Shown here piece after piece: positions 1 through 10,205 of a stretch of DNA of 64,000 bases. The DNA lies in assembly GCA_022495005.1 (NCBI GenBank), contig JAGYXB010000698.1:248001-312000 (forward strand), in the 5' to 3' direction. Every line of letters starts with the position of its first letter. Within the stretch, counting starts at the first letter, position 1. This DNA comes from Rhyacophila brunnea. Taxonomy: Eukaryota; Arthropoda; Insecta; Trichoptera; Rhyacophilidae. Both the position numbers and the translations under genes were made by a program. The notes under the pieces are model-generated. The model was given only the letters and a program-made list of their open reading frames with translations, ran no database searches and was not told the DNA's origin.

Positions 1-34
1 AGTTTGCAAATAGTACTGTTCCAATTAGATTAAC

Positions 35-59
35 CCTAACCTAACCTAACCTAACCTAG
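35..59. repeat. Interstitial telomere-like CCTAA block
   Basis: Four perfect CCTAA units run from 35 to 54, followed by CCTAG. This is the C-strand form of the TTAGG telomere repeat of most insects. A block this short flanked by unique AT-rich DNA is better read as interstitial than as a chromosome end. Confidence 0.75.
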
Positions 60-2571
60 TAAACACATCTCATAAAATTTGCCACATGTTGTAGCATACG
101 TACAAATATACTCCACGGTGAAATGTTCAACGAAGAACTCGTCATTTGATTAAATGTTACACGAACTCATGTTTCACGTACTGTGGTGCACGAATAAGTG
201 TCCTGCGGTGAACTGTTTACGTACAAATTTCCGGATACGAAGATAGCCACATCTGAAAAGCCTCCAGTCACCGTGCTTCGTGCATTTAGGGTATCTACAT
301 GTTTTTCTTCTATATCTCTGTAATTTCTCGATTGTGTATATGTGATATTGATTGTGATAATATGTCTCCATATTATTTTTTTTTCAAAAGATCTTTTTGC
401 CATTTCATAATAAAGTTAAAAATACTTTAAATAATTATTAATATTAATGGTTACAAATCACTGAGAATAATAAAATAACCAACCATTATGTCACTAATAA
501 TTATAAGAGACTATTTTTATTTCATTTATTAAGTAAACTCATAACTGATCTATCAATATTATTGAACTATTTTCAAAAAATGACACGGTTTGGGACATGA
601 CTGAAATAATATTCCAAAAGACGAAAAGTTAACTTTATTTTAATTATGAGCAAATGTGTTTTATTCCTACAAACATATCATAATTTATACGTTAAATTGC
701 CGTTTCAGCTGCATTATGGACTTTCATAGATCTGAAATATCTTTATCAGATTTATTTTACGCGAATAATTGTTCATCGTTTACTCAACTTATTGATTTTA
801 TTGTTTAAAAACAAACACACATTGAAGATAAAATATCAAGCCAGGCATAATATCGAATCTATAAGTTTACATGCGATGTATACGACCGCAATGTAGTCTA
901 AAAAAATTGAACATAAATCAGATTTTCATAACAACATGAAAAATCTCACTTTAATATAAATTTAAATTCTAATGCTCCTTATACTACGATGGCTAGATAT
1001 AATCGCAAATCGCAGGTCACACTTACACCAAATGTGCAGAGAGCCTAATATTAATTTTAATCAGCATACAACCTCAGTACAGAGTACCCAGAACTGGATA
1101 TTAACCCAGCCGTTGCTGTAATGTTACTTAAGATGACTTTGCCTTTTTGATTGTAAATATTTATATTAATGTGCACTTCGTTAACTTCATATTTTAGCTA
1201 TTCCTAAAAACATCAATATTACATCGGCTAATTAAAATGTTAATATTCTCAAAATCGATACAAATATCCAGTAAATACATACCTAGTTGATAAATATCCG
1301 TCAAATTGCAGTTGGAGTTATCAAATACTTTATTGTTGGCTACAAGATTGTATGGAAATACTCATATTATGTTTCATATCATGCTTTGAACGTCTTAAAC
1401 TAATAATTTGTAATGTCTACAATATGTTAAAAAAAATGTATAAAATTAAGCTTTGATGCCTTTTTATTGATTTTATAGATAAAACAAATAGAAAATAATG
1501 ACAAAAAATCCTTATAAGACGTGTGTGTGTTGCCAGAATAAGCATTTACTTCTGAATTACTGTAATATTGTTAATATTGTACTGTAATGTAATTAAAGGT
1601 GACATCACCGGAACGGACGGAATTCATTAGTGTCGTAAAGGGAAGGTTGATAAATCAAATTTTGTCGCAAATATAATGTCATCAATAAATTTATACTTGT
1701 TAAAAAATAATTCTACAATACCTACAGCACAAGAAAAATATAAATAATTTCCAGTTTAACATACAATGACTTGCGTGCTTTTGTTGATTAGAGATAACTA
1801 ATAAGTTTAATGTAGCGTTTTATGAAATTATATACTTATACTTAGTTTCATTTATGTAAAATTGCATCCAATATGAGTATTTAATAGTTTTTTTTTTAAA
1901 TTATACTTATTTTTAAAAAGTGTTTTTTTGTAAAGTTGACATTCTACCTACATAGTTTCATCCGAATACCACGGAATTACCGTAATATTTTACTGTAACT
2001 AATACTTAGGTATGATGATACGTTAGGAAGCTATTATTTTATTTTATGGCCAGTTTGACTTTGAAATTATTATATATTTGCATATTTCACCACCCACTTC
2101 TATGATAATCGTTCATTTAACTGACTTTATTGCCGGAGTAATAAAATCAATAAGCCGCTGCCAAATGGTTGATCTGTTTTTGATAGTTTATCGATTACGT
2201 ATTATGAATAATGAATATCGAACTGAAAACTAACATTTATAATAACTGAAAATTATTTTATAAGAGTACCTAGACACTAACTTTTACATGATATGGTGGT
2301 GTGTTTTTTTAATAAATACATTCGGAATAATTAAATAAAAATCAAGAAAACTATTTTGATTAATTACTGCTCGAACACGATACTATATTATTTTACCATA
2401 TTATTATTCTTCGACGATGTATTAATATATTGATACAAGGAATAGAACATTTTGATTAAATCAACAGGCATTTAGGTACATAAAACACAGTAATAATGGT
2501 GAGAAAATTTTATACTTTTTTGATTGGATTTACTAAAATGCTAAGAGCTGTTTCTTACTATTCTTATATAT
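60..2571. other. AT-rich non-coding stretch
   Basis: I see no coding region or structural RNA here. The reading frames at 167-403 on the minus strand are short, overlapping and resemble no family. One recognisable piece is at about 1376-1440, which matches the 3' untranslated tail of the LINE family found at 5735-6175 and 39475-40165. Upstream serpin exons would be expected on this side, but I could not recognise a serpin helix or sheet motif in any frame. Confidence 0.5.
1376..1440 (+). repeat. LINE 3' tail fragment (Jockey/CR1-like family)
   Basis: The segment containing GAACGTCTTAAACTAATAAT and then AATGTCTACAATATG matches the tail at about 6123-6170 (GTAAACGTCTTAAATTATGA, then TGTCCACAATA) and the reverse complement of 39480-39535. 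It is a 3' end fragment only, with no coding part. Confidence 0.5.
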
Positions 2572-3167
2572 CAGTGGTGAAGGGTGGAGGTAGGCTATTA
2601 TGATTCGACATAAATAGTGCACAATAAACTTTGTCAGTCATACTTATTTGTTTTCATTGAACTAAGAATACAATTTCCAGATGGTGCTGGTTAGTTTTTA
2701 GAATACAATTAAACCCTGCCTAAACAAACCATAATAGTATAGGTATGCTATCGGCGATTTTTTCAGACAAACTTTTTCAGACATATTTATTTGTTTTCGA
2801 TGAATTAAGAATTACACGTGGAGTTGGTTAATTTTTTAAAATTCATTAAGTCCTGCCTAACCAAACCATAATCGTTAAAAATTATTCTTCTATCTATAAA
2901 ATATCTAAAATGATGTATGGTTTAATGGTAGAGTTTTAGATATTTTATAGATAAACGTTCAATTTTTGATTATTACTGTGGCTTGGATTAGGCAGGGTTT
3001 AATTAAATTTTAATAACTGACAAACACTATCTACACATTGTAGTATTGGTTTATTGAACAATAACATGTTCATTGAACAACAAAAAAAGAACAACGATTA
3101 ACTGACAATGACTAATATGCACTATTTATGTGATATCTTAACAGCCTACCTTCACCCTTCGTCACTG
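2572..3167. mobile_element. hAT-like MITE, CAGTGGYGAAGGGTGG family, copy 1
   Basis: Terminal inverted repeats of about 25 bp begin CAGTGGTGAAGGGTGGAGGT on the left and read CAGTGACGAAGGGTGAAGGT on the reverse complement of the right end. The interior holds inverted sub-repeats, with TAAACCCTGCCTAA-type segments facing each other and a TCTATCTATAAAATATCTAA hairpin near 2890-2955. A second copy lies at 36811-37180. I see no clear target duplication here. It has no coding capacity, so it is non-autonomous. Confidence 0.8.
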
Positions 3168-3607
3168 GTAAGAATATTAATATTTATACATATATTATTA
3201 CACAATTATACAAATAATATTAATATATATATGGAAGACTAAATCCCAAAATAGTTAATATGATCATTAACTAAACATAAATATTTATAATTAATAAAAA
3301 AAATCAATATTGATTATTATTACATTTCAAATTACGTAATATGTTAAAAGTCATGGGCATATTTTATTTTAAGAGTAAAATATAAATAAAATTTATTAAC
3401 GTATCATAAAGTTTACACTGTAAAAGAATTATACTTATTATATAGTATAAAAAACGTTCATCGAACCATATTTTAAAGTTTCACTTTTTCTGTTATTTTC
3501 ATTTTTATGTGTAACATTTTTGGTAACCCAAAAATGAAAATAACTGATCCAGTTTTCCCAAATTTTTTGTGGTTATCGGATTTTGCTTTTTAACGGATTC
3601 TCAGATA
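3168..3607. other. AT-rich spacer upstream of tRNA-Tyr
   Basis: Nothing coding is seen. A small inverted pair, CATTTTTATG and AAAAATGAAAATAACTGA-type segments, lies at about 3490-3545 just upstream of the tRNA gene; its significance is unclear. Confidence 0.4.
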
Positions 3608-3699
3608 CCTTCGATAGCTCAGTTGGTAGAGCGGTGGACTGTAGTCGGAAATGTAATATTGTTATCCATAGGTCGCTGGTTCAAATCCGGCTCGAAGGA
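3608..3699 (+). tRNA. tRNA-Tyr (GTA) with intron
   Basis: This is a complete nuclear tRNA gene. The acceptor stem pairs CCTTCGA (3608-3614) with TCGAAGG (3692-3698), followed by discriminator A. The A box is TAGCTCAGTTGG and the B box GGTTCAAATCC, so the RNA polymerase III promoter is internal. The anticodon GTA is at 3641-3643, followed by G37. An intron of about 19 nt (3645-3663) sits one base 3' of the anticodon, the position usual for eukaryotic tRNA-Tyr genes. Splicing leaves 73 nt and a five-pair anticodon stem with one G-T pair. T-runs from about 3701 can terminate transcription. Unlike the SINE heads elsewhere in the window, all arms are intact and no repeat body follows. Confidence 0.96.
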
Positions 3700-3700
3700 A

Positions 3701-3716
3701 TTGTTTTTATTTTATT
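3701..3716 (+). terminator. Pol III T-run terminator of tRNA-Tyr
   Basis: TTGTTTTTATTTTATT follows directly after the tRNA discriminator base. Runs of four or more T end RNA polymerase III transcription. Confidence 0.7.
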
Positions 3717-4646
3717 GCTGAAACACTAGTAGATAAACAGTAAACAAAAATAACATGTTTATCAGAAATATCTATAATAGCCGTCAATTAGAAGCTGTTT
3801 GTTTCTTACACCAGAAAATTACACAAATCAAGCACTAAATAAATGTATTACGACACCTTTTGTATTACACTATCTACTAATACCAGTTATTGTATGTTAT
3901 ATCGTTCTAATAATTAAATATATTATGTAAGCAGGAGCAATTATTTACGAAAAATATTATGGTTAAAAAAACATTTTTGATTTCACTAAAAAAAAAATAC
4001 TAAACTAGGTGAATAGCTGAAAGTTTGAATTTTTATAGCATCATTTTTTTATATATATCAATAAATATTAAATACAAAATAGGTATTATACAATAAATAA
4101 AGTCTCATGTTTTCTTGTAATAAAATTTTAATAGACACGGGGTGATTAAAAACTTAATTTTATTCGACCCGGTGTCCAAAACTTTTCTTTAAAGTACCCA
4201 TTATCTTTTTACCGGTTTAATTTTATGATTATACGGAGAATGTTTAGCGTAATTCATACCTATGTAAATGATTATAAAATTAACATTGTTTGTTTTTCAA
4301 TGTTAACAGTAAATATATATTTAGCAGCATTATTTCTAAATGGTAGGATATGAATTATTAACGTTTCATCAAATAAATTAAACATACGAAATTTAAGTGG
4401 TACTTAATCAATAAAACAAATATTTTATAACCATGTCTTGAAGAAAGTCCGTATACACTTATTTTTCTAACAATAGTTCTGTAGCCTTAATTAATTCTTG
4501 ATGTCCTCATATTTCTTCTATCATTTTTCCTAGTCCCCAGAATGCAATGAAGGGACGTATGGCACCAGCAGAATTTTTAATATACCTGTATACATTCCAT
4601 GCTATAAAACATTTTTATTTACATATTTTCATATATTTACTTTCAG
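3717..4646. other. Serpin intron or upstream non-coding DNA
   Basis: This is AT-rich sequence ending in a polypyrimidine-poor but recognisable acceptor, TTTACTTTCAG at 4636-4646. No other exon-like segment was recognised. Confidence 0.45.
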
Positions 4647-4832
4647 GGTACAGACTTTTCTATGGTTTTTGTGCTACCTATTGAACAACATGGCTTGGAC
4701 AACCTTATTGAACGTCTTCTGCCTTCAGACTTGAACACTATCCTCAACACGAGAAACCACATTAAAGTGACCCTTGGAATCCCCAAGTTCAACATCAGTT
4801 ATGAAACAGCTTTGCTTGGAACATTGAGAAGT
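4647..4832 (+). CDS. Serpin, penultimate coding exon
   Basis: This internal exon of 62 codons is bounded by a TTTCAG acceptor (4641-4646) and a GTAAGT donor (4833-4838). It reads in one frame as GTDFSMVFVLPIEQHGLDNL and onward through FNISYETAL to LGTLRS. The first part matches the serpin strand region usually seen as 'SMxIVLPxExxGLxxLE'. The second part matches the conserved 'PKFxIExxxxLxxxLxxLG' segment. Both exon borders are in phase 0, so it joins cleanly to the exon at 6477. The exon codes for the middle of the serpin fold, leading towards strand s5A and the reactive loop. Earlier exons, about 250 residues including any signal peptide, are not found in this window. The serpin family assignment is secure; the exact orthologue is not. 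Confidence 0.9.
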
Positions 4833-5024
4833 GTAAGTAGACTAATTATTTCTTATATAATAATAAATATCATCTATAATAAAAATATGATTCCAAAAAG
4901 ATCTCTTACATCCTATTCTCATAGGATACAGTGTTAAAATATATATGTTCAATATTTTGAATAGATAATAAATTATATTATATATAGCTATTATATTACT
5001 TATATATTAAATTATATTATATTA

Positions 5025-5206
5025 CTTTAGATTACTAACCGACGTCGTGGAATTTCTCCAATATTTTTAGAAGTAACTACTTGCACTTATCTTGTGAATT
5101 ATTTGTTTGAATAAAAGAAATAGTTAATTATAAATTATTAGCAAGTGCAAGTAGTTACTTCTAAAAATATTGGAGAAACTCCACGACGTCGGTTAGTAAT
5201 CTAAAG
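5025..5206. repeat. Inverted repeat with 64-bp arms (hairpin)
   Basis: The left arm (5025-5088) and right arm (5143-5206) are reverse complements with one mismatch. The loop is 54 bp. The loop and the inner edge carry the family A 3' tail (CTTGTGAATTATTTGTTTGA, then ATAAAAGAAATAG), which is also seen at 5333, 40680 and 44951. Confidence 0.9.
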
Positions 5207-5209
5207 CAA

Positions 5210-5400
5210 TAGTAAATAGTTACCTACTTTTTCGATTTGATTAGATTTTTTCTATTGGTTATAAGATACTCTCTCAGAAAGTGTTTTTCTAAATTTTATA
5301 ATGTTCAATAATCAGAATGATATATTCTTAAATCTTGTGAGTTATTCGTTTGAATAAAAGATATAGTTAATTATAAATAGCATTTAAATTGAATGTTTAT
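5210..5400 (+). repeat. Family A repeat, 3' body fragment
   Basis: The fragment contains TTTTTTCTATTGGTTATAAG, a degenerate GTTCAATAATCAGAATG and CTTGTGAGTTATTCGTTTGA. These segments follow in the same order in the family A copies at 40585-40720, 44916-45000 and, inverted, 41690-41830 and 62625-62755. It lacks the tRNA-like module. Confidence 0.7.
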
Positions 5401-5734
5401 ATAATATTATTATGATTATGCTTAAATAAATAATATTAGAGAAAATGGAAGTTCACTGAAAAATCACAATATAAGCTCTAATAATAGAATGAATGCATTA
5501 ATTTTATTTATGTAATATATATATCACTTAGTAGGCATTTACCACATGTAACAATATATTTTACTACATAGATAATACTAGTGACAAAAATGTCTATAAC
5601 CTCTCTAGGATTCATGTATCATGCGATAAGCTAAACTATTCATGAATCCAAATGTTATACGTACAATTCTCATAGTATTCTTAAATATGGATATATTATC
5701 TCTAGAGTCCTTATAATGTTTCCTACAAGCTTAT

Positions 5735-6175
5735 TTAGTAGAAGAAATTTCTCAGATTTCATCAAACGATTATTTTCCGACTGCCTTTCTACAAGGCATG
5801 TTCGCCTTTCACTCTCTTAAATCTCGTATGTCACTTCTGCGCGCACGAGGGATGGTTGCCAATCCTGACATTCTAAAGAATTTAAATTTACATGCACCCG
5901 TCAATTACCTACGTAGTCGTAGCCATGACCTCTTCTTGGTCAGAACCGTTTCCTCGTGTCAACCATTATCAATGGTGCGATAACAGTCAATTCGCTCCCC
6001 AAAGATACAAACTTCAGTGATGTGTTTTGTTTTTTATTCTTTCTTGTGAGGGTAATATTTCCTACATATTAGTTTGAATATACTTAACCAGTTTTTTTTT
6101 TTCAATTTAAATATCATACTATTGTAAACGTCTTAAATTATGATTTGTTATGTCCACAATATTTGTTTTTTTTTA
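5735..6175 (+). pseudogene. LINE C-terminal fragment, Jockey/CR1-like
   Basis: An open frame at 5798-5983 encodes a 61-residue piece including NPDILKNLNLHAPVNYLRSR and SHDLF. This resembles the C-terminal end of Jockey/CR1-type LINE ORF2 (the 'DPEIL..INFxVPxxxxRSxxxF' region after the reverse transcriptase). A 3' untranslated tail follows to about 6175, ending in T/A-rich sequence. The same protein end and tail occur on the minus strand at 39475-40165. It is 5' truncated, sits in the serpin intron in sense orientation, and is not a host gene. Confidence 0.7.
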
Positions 6176-6476
6176 ATATATAAATAAAAATAACGTTAGA
6201 AGTTAGAGGAAGTACATATTGAGAGAAGGTCAGCCTATACAATTCCCATGTTGTAATTGAGTAAAGAAGGTTCAATAAATTGACAAATTTAATATCTGTT
6301 TCACACGTAAAATTTCTTTTTTATATCACCTGTCTCCAATCTCCATAGGTTTGAAAATATTCATTAATATTATACAATCTTACAAATAAAATGTGGGTAC
6401 TTATCGTATTTTGAAGAAAAAGAAAGTATATTTTATTATGTTGTTATACATCTTTAATATTGTTCTGTACTTTCAG

Positions 6477-6761
6477 ATGGGAGTTCAGGATATTTTCACG
6501 CCTAGATCGGGTCTTACAAATATTTCAGCAGGAAATCGACCATTGACTATAACCCAAGCGATCCAAAAGTCGTCCATATCAATTGACGAACAAGGGAGCG
6601 TTGCTGCAGTAGTGACAGCCTTGGCCGTGAACACTCTTTCATTGTCCAGCATTCTGGACGAGTACTACTTCACAGCGAACCAACCTTTCTTGGCAATTGT
6701 AGTTGACAAAGTCCAATCGGTACCGCTATTCATTGCGAGAATTTCAAATCCAAATATATAA
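6477..6761 (+). CDS. Serpin, last coding exon with reactive centre loop
   Basis: The exon follows CTTTCAG and encodes 94 residues up to TAA at 6759-6761. Residues 1-7 (MGVQDIF) match the serpin 'LGxxDxF' segment. The hinge is at residues 38-47, EQGSVAAVVT: P17 Glu, P15 Gly, P14 Ser, P12-P11 Ala-Ala and P8 Thr agree with inhibitory serpins, while P10-P9 are Val-Val where Ala is commoner. Counting 17 from the Glu puts P1 near Leu54 in NTLSLSS, which would suggest a chymotrypsin- or elastase-like target. The loop is about two residues longer than usual, so this is uncertain. Residues 65-75 (FTANQPFLAIV) are close to the serpin signature, and PLFIARISNP is the usual C-terminal strand. Family members are suicide inhibitors of serine proteases, in insects often in haemolymph cascades; the pathway here is not shown. 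Confidence 0.93.
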   Translation: MGVQDIFTPRSGLTNISAGNRPLTITQAIQKSSISIDEQGSVAAVVTALAVNTLSLSSILDEYYFTANQPFLAIVVDKVQSVPLFIARISNPNI

Positions 6762-6999
6762 ATACTTCATACGCACGGTAAACAATAAGTTAAGGTATCT
6801 GATATCAAAACAAACTGCCTAATTAAGGAGATGGTTGTTTTGTGTATACCATAGTAAATTCTGAAATACGAATTACGTTGTGCAAAAAAGTGTTACATTG
6901 ATATACAACAATTATAAAAGAGAACAATTTATACCACGAGGAGGAGCATAACTAATGATTCACACATGTAATGCTTTGTATGAAAAGTTATAAGATTGT

Positions 7000-7005
7000 A
7001 ATAAA
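7000..7005 (+). promoter_or_regulatory. Candidate serpin polyadenylation signal AATAAA
   Basis: AATAAA lies about 239 bp after the serpin stop codon, in a plausible position for 3' end formation. In DNA this AT-rich the motif also occurs by chance. Confidence 0.45.
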
Positions 7006-8465
7006 AAAAGCTCACATGAAAATTAGCTATAAAATACTAACATTGATATTGATTCACACTATTTGGTCACCTGTATTAAGCATCATATCTTTAAATTCTA
7101 AAACATAATAATTTCATAAATTAAGTGTTATTTGAAATCAATGCAAGTACCTACCAAACATATAGGTAAGTATAGTGAATTTTTCACTTTGAAATCAAAA
7201 TAAGTTCAACTAAGTTGTATATCTTATTACCTTAAAAACGATAAAATTATTATTAAAATTGCATTGATATACATATACATATACCTATAATATTAATTTT
7301 ATATGACACATCGTTATGTAAGATTACGTACATAATATCATGCGGTTGCTGCACAAAGTTGGTATGTTAATAATTTAGGTATTTAGAATTAATAACGAAT
7401 TCCGTGTATATATATAATATAAATATGTATGATAGAAAAAAAACAAGGTCTTCCGATATATAGAACATGCACATAAAGCAATGCTTTGAGTTCAACTTCA
7501 AATTGCAATTATCCCATAACATGATTTCGAGACTTACCAGATTTTGACAGTAACCCCACGAATTATGTATATCTATTCGCAGACCTATAATAAATTTTTA
7601 TTAAAAATTGATTATTTTATTCATAAAAAATATTAAACATAATTGGTGTCACACTATCTATGTAGGTATATAGTATAGAAAATCTTGATAATTTAACTAA
7701 ATGTGTACATAAACCATAACGTGTAAGTTTTTTTATACTTAACAAAACTCAAATTAAACTGGTTTGGTCTTTCTGGTAAATATAATTTGTGACGAATTAA
7801 GTTTTTTGATCGAAAAAATTTCGTTCCTTGTTCTAGTTTCAAAAAGACTTCGTACAAACAAAATCTAATCTAAAACACTTTCACTGATTTCAAATAAGAA
7901 ATGATTCACTGGAATTCGAAAAGCTAATGATTTTTTTTTTTGAAATTTAATGTTCAGTTATTGAGATGTCGACATGAACTATTTATCTAATAAAGTGGCT
8001 GTTCATTTGATAATTATAATATGATTATTGATTTCAATTTAAACAATAATAATTAAAAGTATCTACCTATATACCCATATTTTGCCTAGTAATAATTTAT
8101 AAAAAAATAGCGTCCTATAATAATAATTATAAAATGTAATATTTTAGTGTGACGGACAATAAATTGTTTAAACAAAATAAATGTTACTTTATTTTCTTTC
8201 CAAATAACCAGCATTTTCTTTGATAACACTCTACTTGAGTCGTATTTTCAATATTTTAAAATAATACTAATTCTAAGCAAATGATACTCTAGTCAGTAAT
8301 ATTTCATATCATTATTATAGGCTTTTAGCTAGATTCGTATATGGCTGACGCATTCATAGTTTTCAGGATAATCGGTGGCGTTAATTAGCCAATCCATTCG
8401 TATTAGATAGTATGTAGCCAACGAGATGTTTCAACCAATACGGTTTTATATCGCACGGTGCATTT
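7006..8465. other. AT-rich intergenic stretch
   Basis: No gene, RNA or recognisable element is seen. Scattered short A/T runs and TAGGTA-type words are present. Confidence 0.5.
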
Positions 8466-8860
8466 AGCTGACTCTCACATCAAAACTCGTCTCGCCTGCA
8501 ACGTGTAGAATACGTAGATGTGACGTAATCGTTATTCACAAAACACACGTTGCCAAATAGAGCTCCGCAGATTGGTCGAATGAGACTTTTAGTTTGAAAA
8601 AAACATCTACTGTTGCAATCGACAAATCACACGCTTCTCGGGCTGCAAGTCGAAGACGCCAGGACACATACGAAATCTACGAATTGATCATTCGTATACC
8701 GGCTCGCCGATCGCCGCATCCAAATATCTATACGTTTCAAAGATTACGTGCGACTGTCGCTAGGTATATGTGTGCGGTCTTAATATGCAACACCGAATCG
8801 ACGTTCATGGAAGATTTAATTTATGGCTGTGCGGTATACGAGGTAAGTTTAGATGTGGCT
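8466..8860. repeat. GC-richer dispersed element with inverted ends, copy 1
   Basis: The left end reads GCTGACTCTCACATCAAAAC and the reverse complement of the right end reads AGCCACATCTAAACTTACCT, a diverged pair of inverted termini. The right 100 bp (about 8757-8860) matches the reverse complement of the last 100 bp of the window (63895-64000). Base composition is clearly richer in GC than the surroundings. A reading frame at 8594-8917 (107 codons) crosses it. The family is not known to me; it behaves like a non-autonomous DNA transposon. Confidence 0.65.
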
Positions 8861-8917
8861 TATATCCGCCGGCTTATATCAAAAATGAAAGTGAGCTTTT
8901 CACCATTTTTAGTGTAG
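8594..8917 (+). other. Unassigned reading frame inside the 8.5-kb element
   Basis: A 107-codon frame, rich in Arg and Ser at its start, runs through the GC-richer repeat. I recognise no domain. The part RYMCAVLICNTESTFMEDLI has a counterpart in the same relative frame of the second copy (MCAVLICNIGATIIESLIYG, on the minus strand at the window end). The frame is therefore open in both copies over about 35 codons, though with many replacements. It could be a remnant of a transposon protein or chance; I lean towards chance within a repeat. Confidence 0.2.
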
Positions 8918-10205
8918 CGGAAAAAAAATAAACCCACCTTGACTCATCTTAGTATTCTTGCTCTGAGACTTGGATAAATGTAATTGGAAGTACTTATAGA
9001 AAATGTATTATACAGAAGTAATCTTGTTTATTTCCTTGTTCGATTAAGTTCAATCTCTGGAGTTGTTAGCTTTTCAGGTTGATAAGTCACGTAAAAAACC
9101 TTAACTGAATACAAATTTCATTTCAGACTCGGATAGAACACGAAGTTTTTTCAATCTTAAAAGGGGCCTACCAAATATAAATCGAATGAATTCGCTTTTA
9201 TTAGAAACTACTTTCTATTAAGAAAACGTTAGAGGTTTTGCAAAGGATCTATCCTGAGAAAGCTTTTTTGAAGTTCGTATAATATATTAAAAATGGTACT
9301 ATTACAGTAAATTGTACATCGGAAAACATTCATTTAGTTGTCTGACACTAAAGATCTTTTTTATGAAAAAAATACATATTCTCTTACGAGAAAATTCTAG
9401 AAGAATTGAATGTAAAACATATAAAAACGAGATAAAGCCGATAATAACAATTTTAGATCGTGAGGATTTGTTGGCGCGAACTTGACCTTCGTCTGCCCAA
9501 AGATGCGAAAGCTTTTTAAAGCGCATGCGCCGTAGAAATTTCCCGCGCTTTGTGACAGCTTTCACAAGTTTCAGTTTGGAGCTTTCGGTTCACTTTTTGC
9601 ATCGTTCAGTTGCCGCGCGTCTCGTACAATGATAGGTTGTCTCTAAAATTACAATTAAAATAGCCGTCATCCAATTTAACAACTTTCAAAAGAGAAACGC
9701 GTTTTTGCGGAAACCATTTCAATCATTGATAACCAACCCACTTTGGGTGTAATTAGATCACGAGGCATCTTCGCACCCCTGTTATTAATTTCCGATTTGT
9801 GTTTTTTTTTTTTAATTTTCACAATTTCCTGAATTAGTTTACCGTTCGAATAAATTTGTGCGCTGAATCATTGGATAATGAGAAATTTTAAAATTGTTAG
9901 TCCTTTTTTGTAAATTTAATAAATTTATATTTGAGTTAAATTGAACACTAAATATTTTTGTGTACAGGAAATTGAAAATTTAAATGTCAATACGATAACT
10001 CATTATATGAATTGGAAACAAGAAGTCTATAATTACATATGTAAGTACATTTTTTTCTTGGTTTATTTATTAATTGAACTGTTGTTTAGGTACATGATAA
10101 GAATTTATTATAAAACATAAATATACATATATAAGGAAATGCTGAATTAAATATTTATTTCCAGATACATTAATTTTATATTTAATCAATAAAAATAGAT
10201 AAAAT
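8861..10205. other. Intergenic stretch with a GC-richer island at about 9460-9790
   Basis: Most of this stretch is AT-rich and featureless. From about 9460 to 9790 the sequence is notably richer in CpG and GC, with GGCGCGAAC, GCGCATGCGCCG, TTTCCCGCGC and TTGCCGCGCGTCTCG. No conserved protein is seen in any frame. It may be a promoter or first non-coding exon, or a GC-rich transposon fragment. Confidence 0.4.

Larger units (their letters stand above)
4833..6476 (+). other. Serpin intron (phase 0) filled with repeats
   Basis: The intron of 1,644 bp runs from GTAAGT to CTTTCAG. It contains an inverted-repeat hairpin (5025-5206), a family A repeat fragment (about 5210-5400) and a sense-strand LINE 3' fragment (about 5735-6175). 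All intronic insertions leave the splice signals intact. Confidence 0.8.

Noticed and set aside
167..403. Overlapping reading frames of 65-78 codons on the minus strand
   Set aside because: No similarity, no splice or promoter context, and two frames share the same DNA; chance frames.
8594..8917. Reading frame as a host gene
   Set aside because: It lies in a repeat with a second copy at the window end and matches no domain; kept only as an unassigned frame.
9302..9565. 87-codon minus-strand frame at the GC-rich island
   Set aside because: Basic and hydrophobic mixture without a domain; the island itself is more likely regulatory or repeat.
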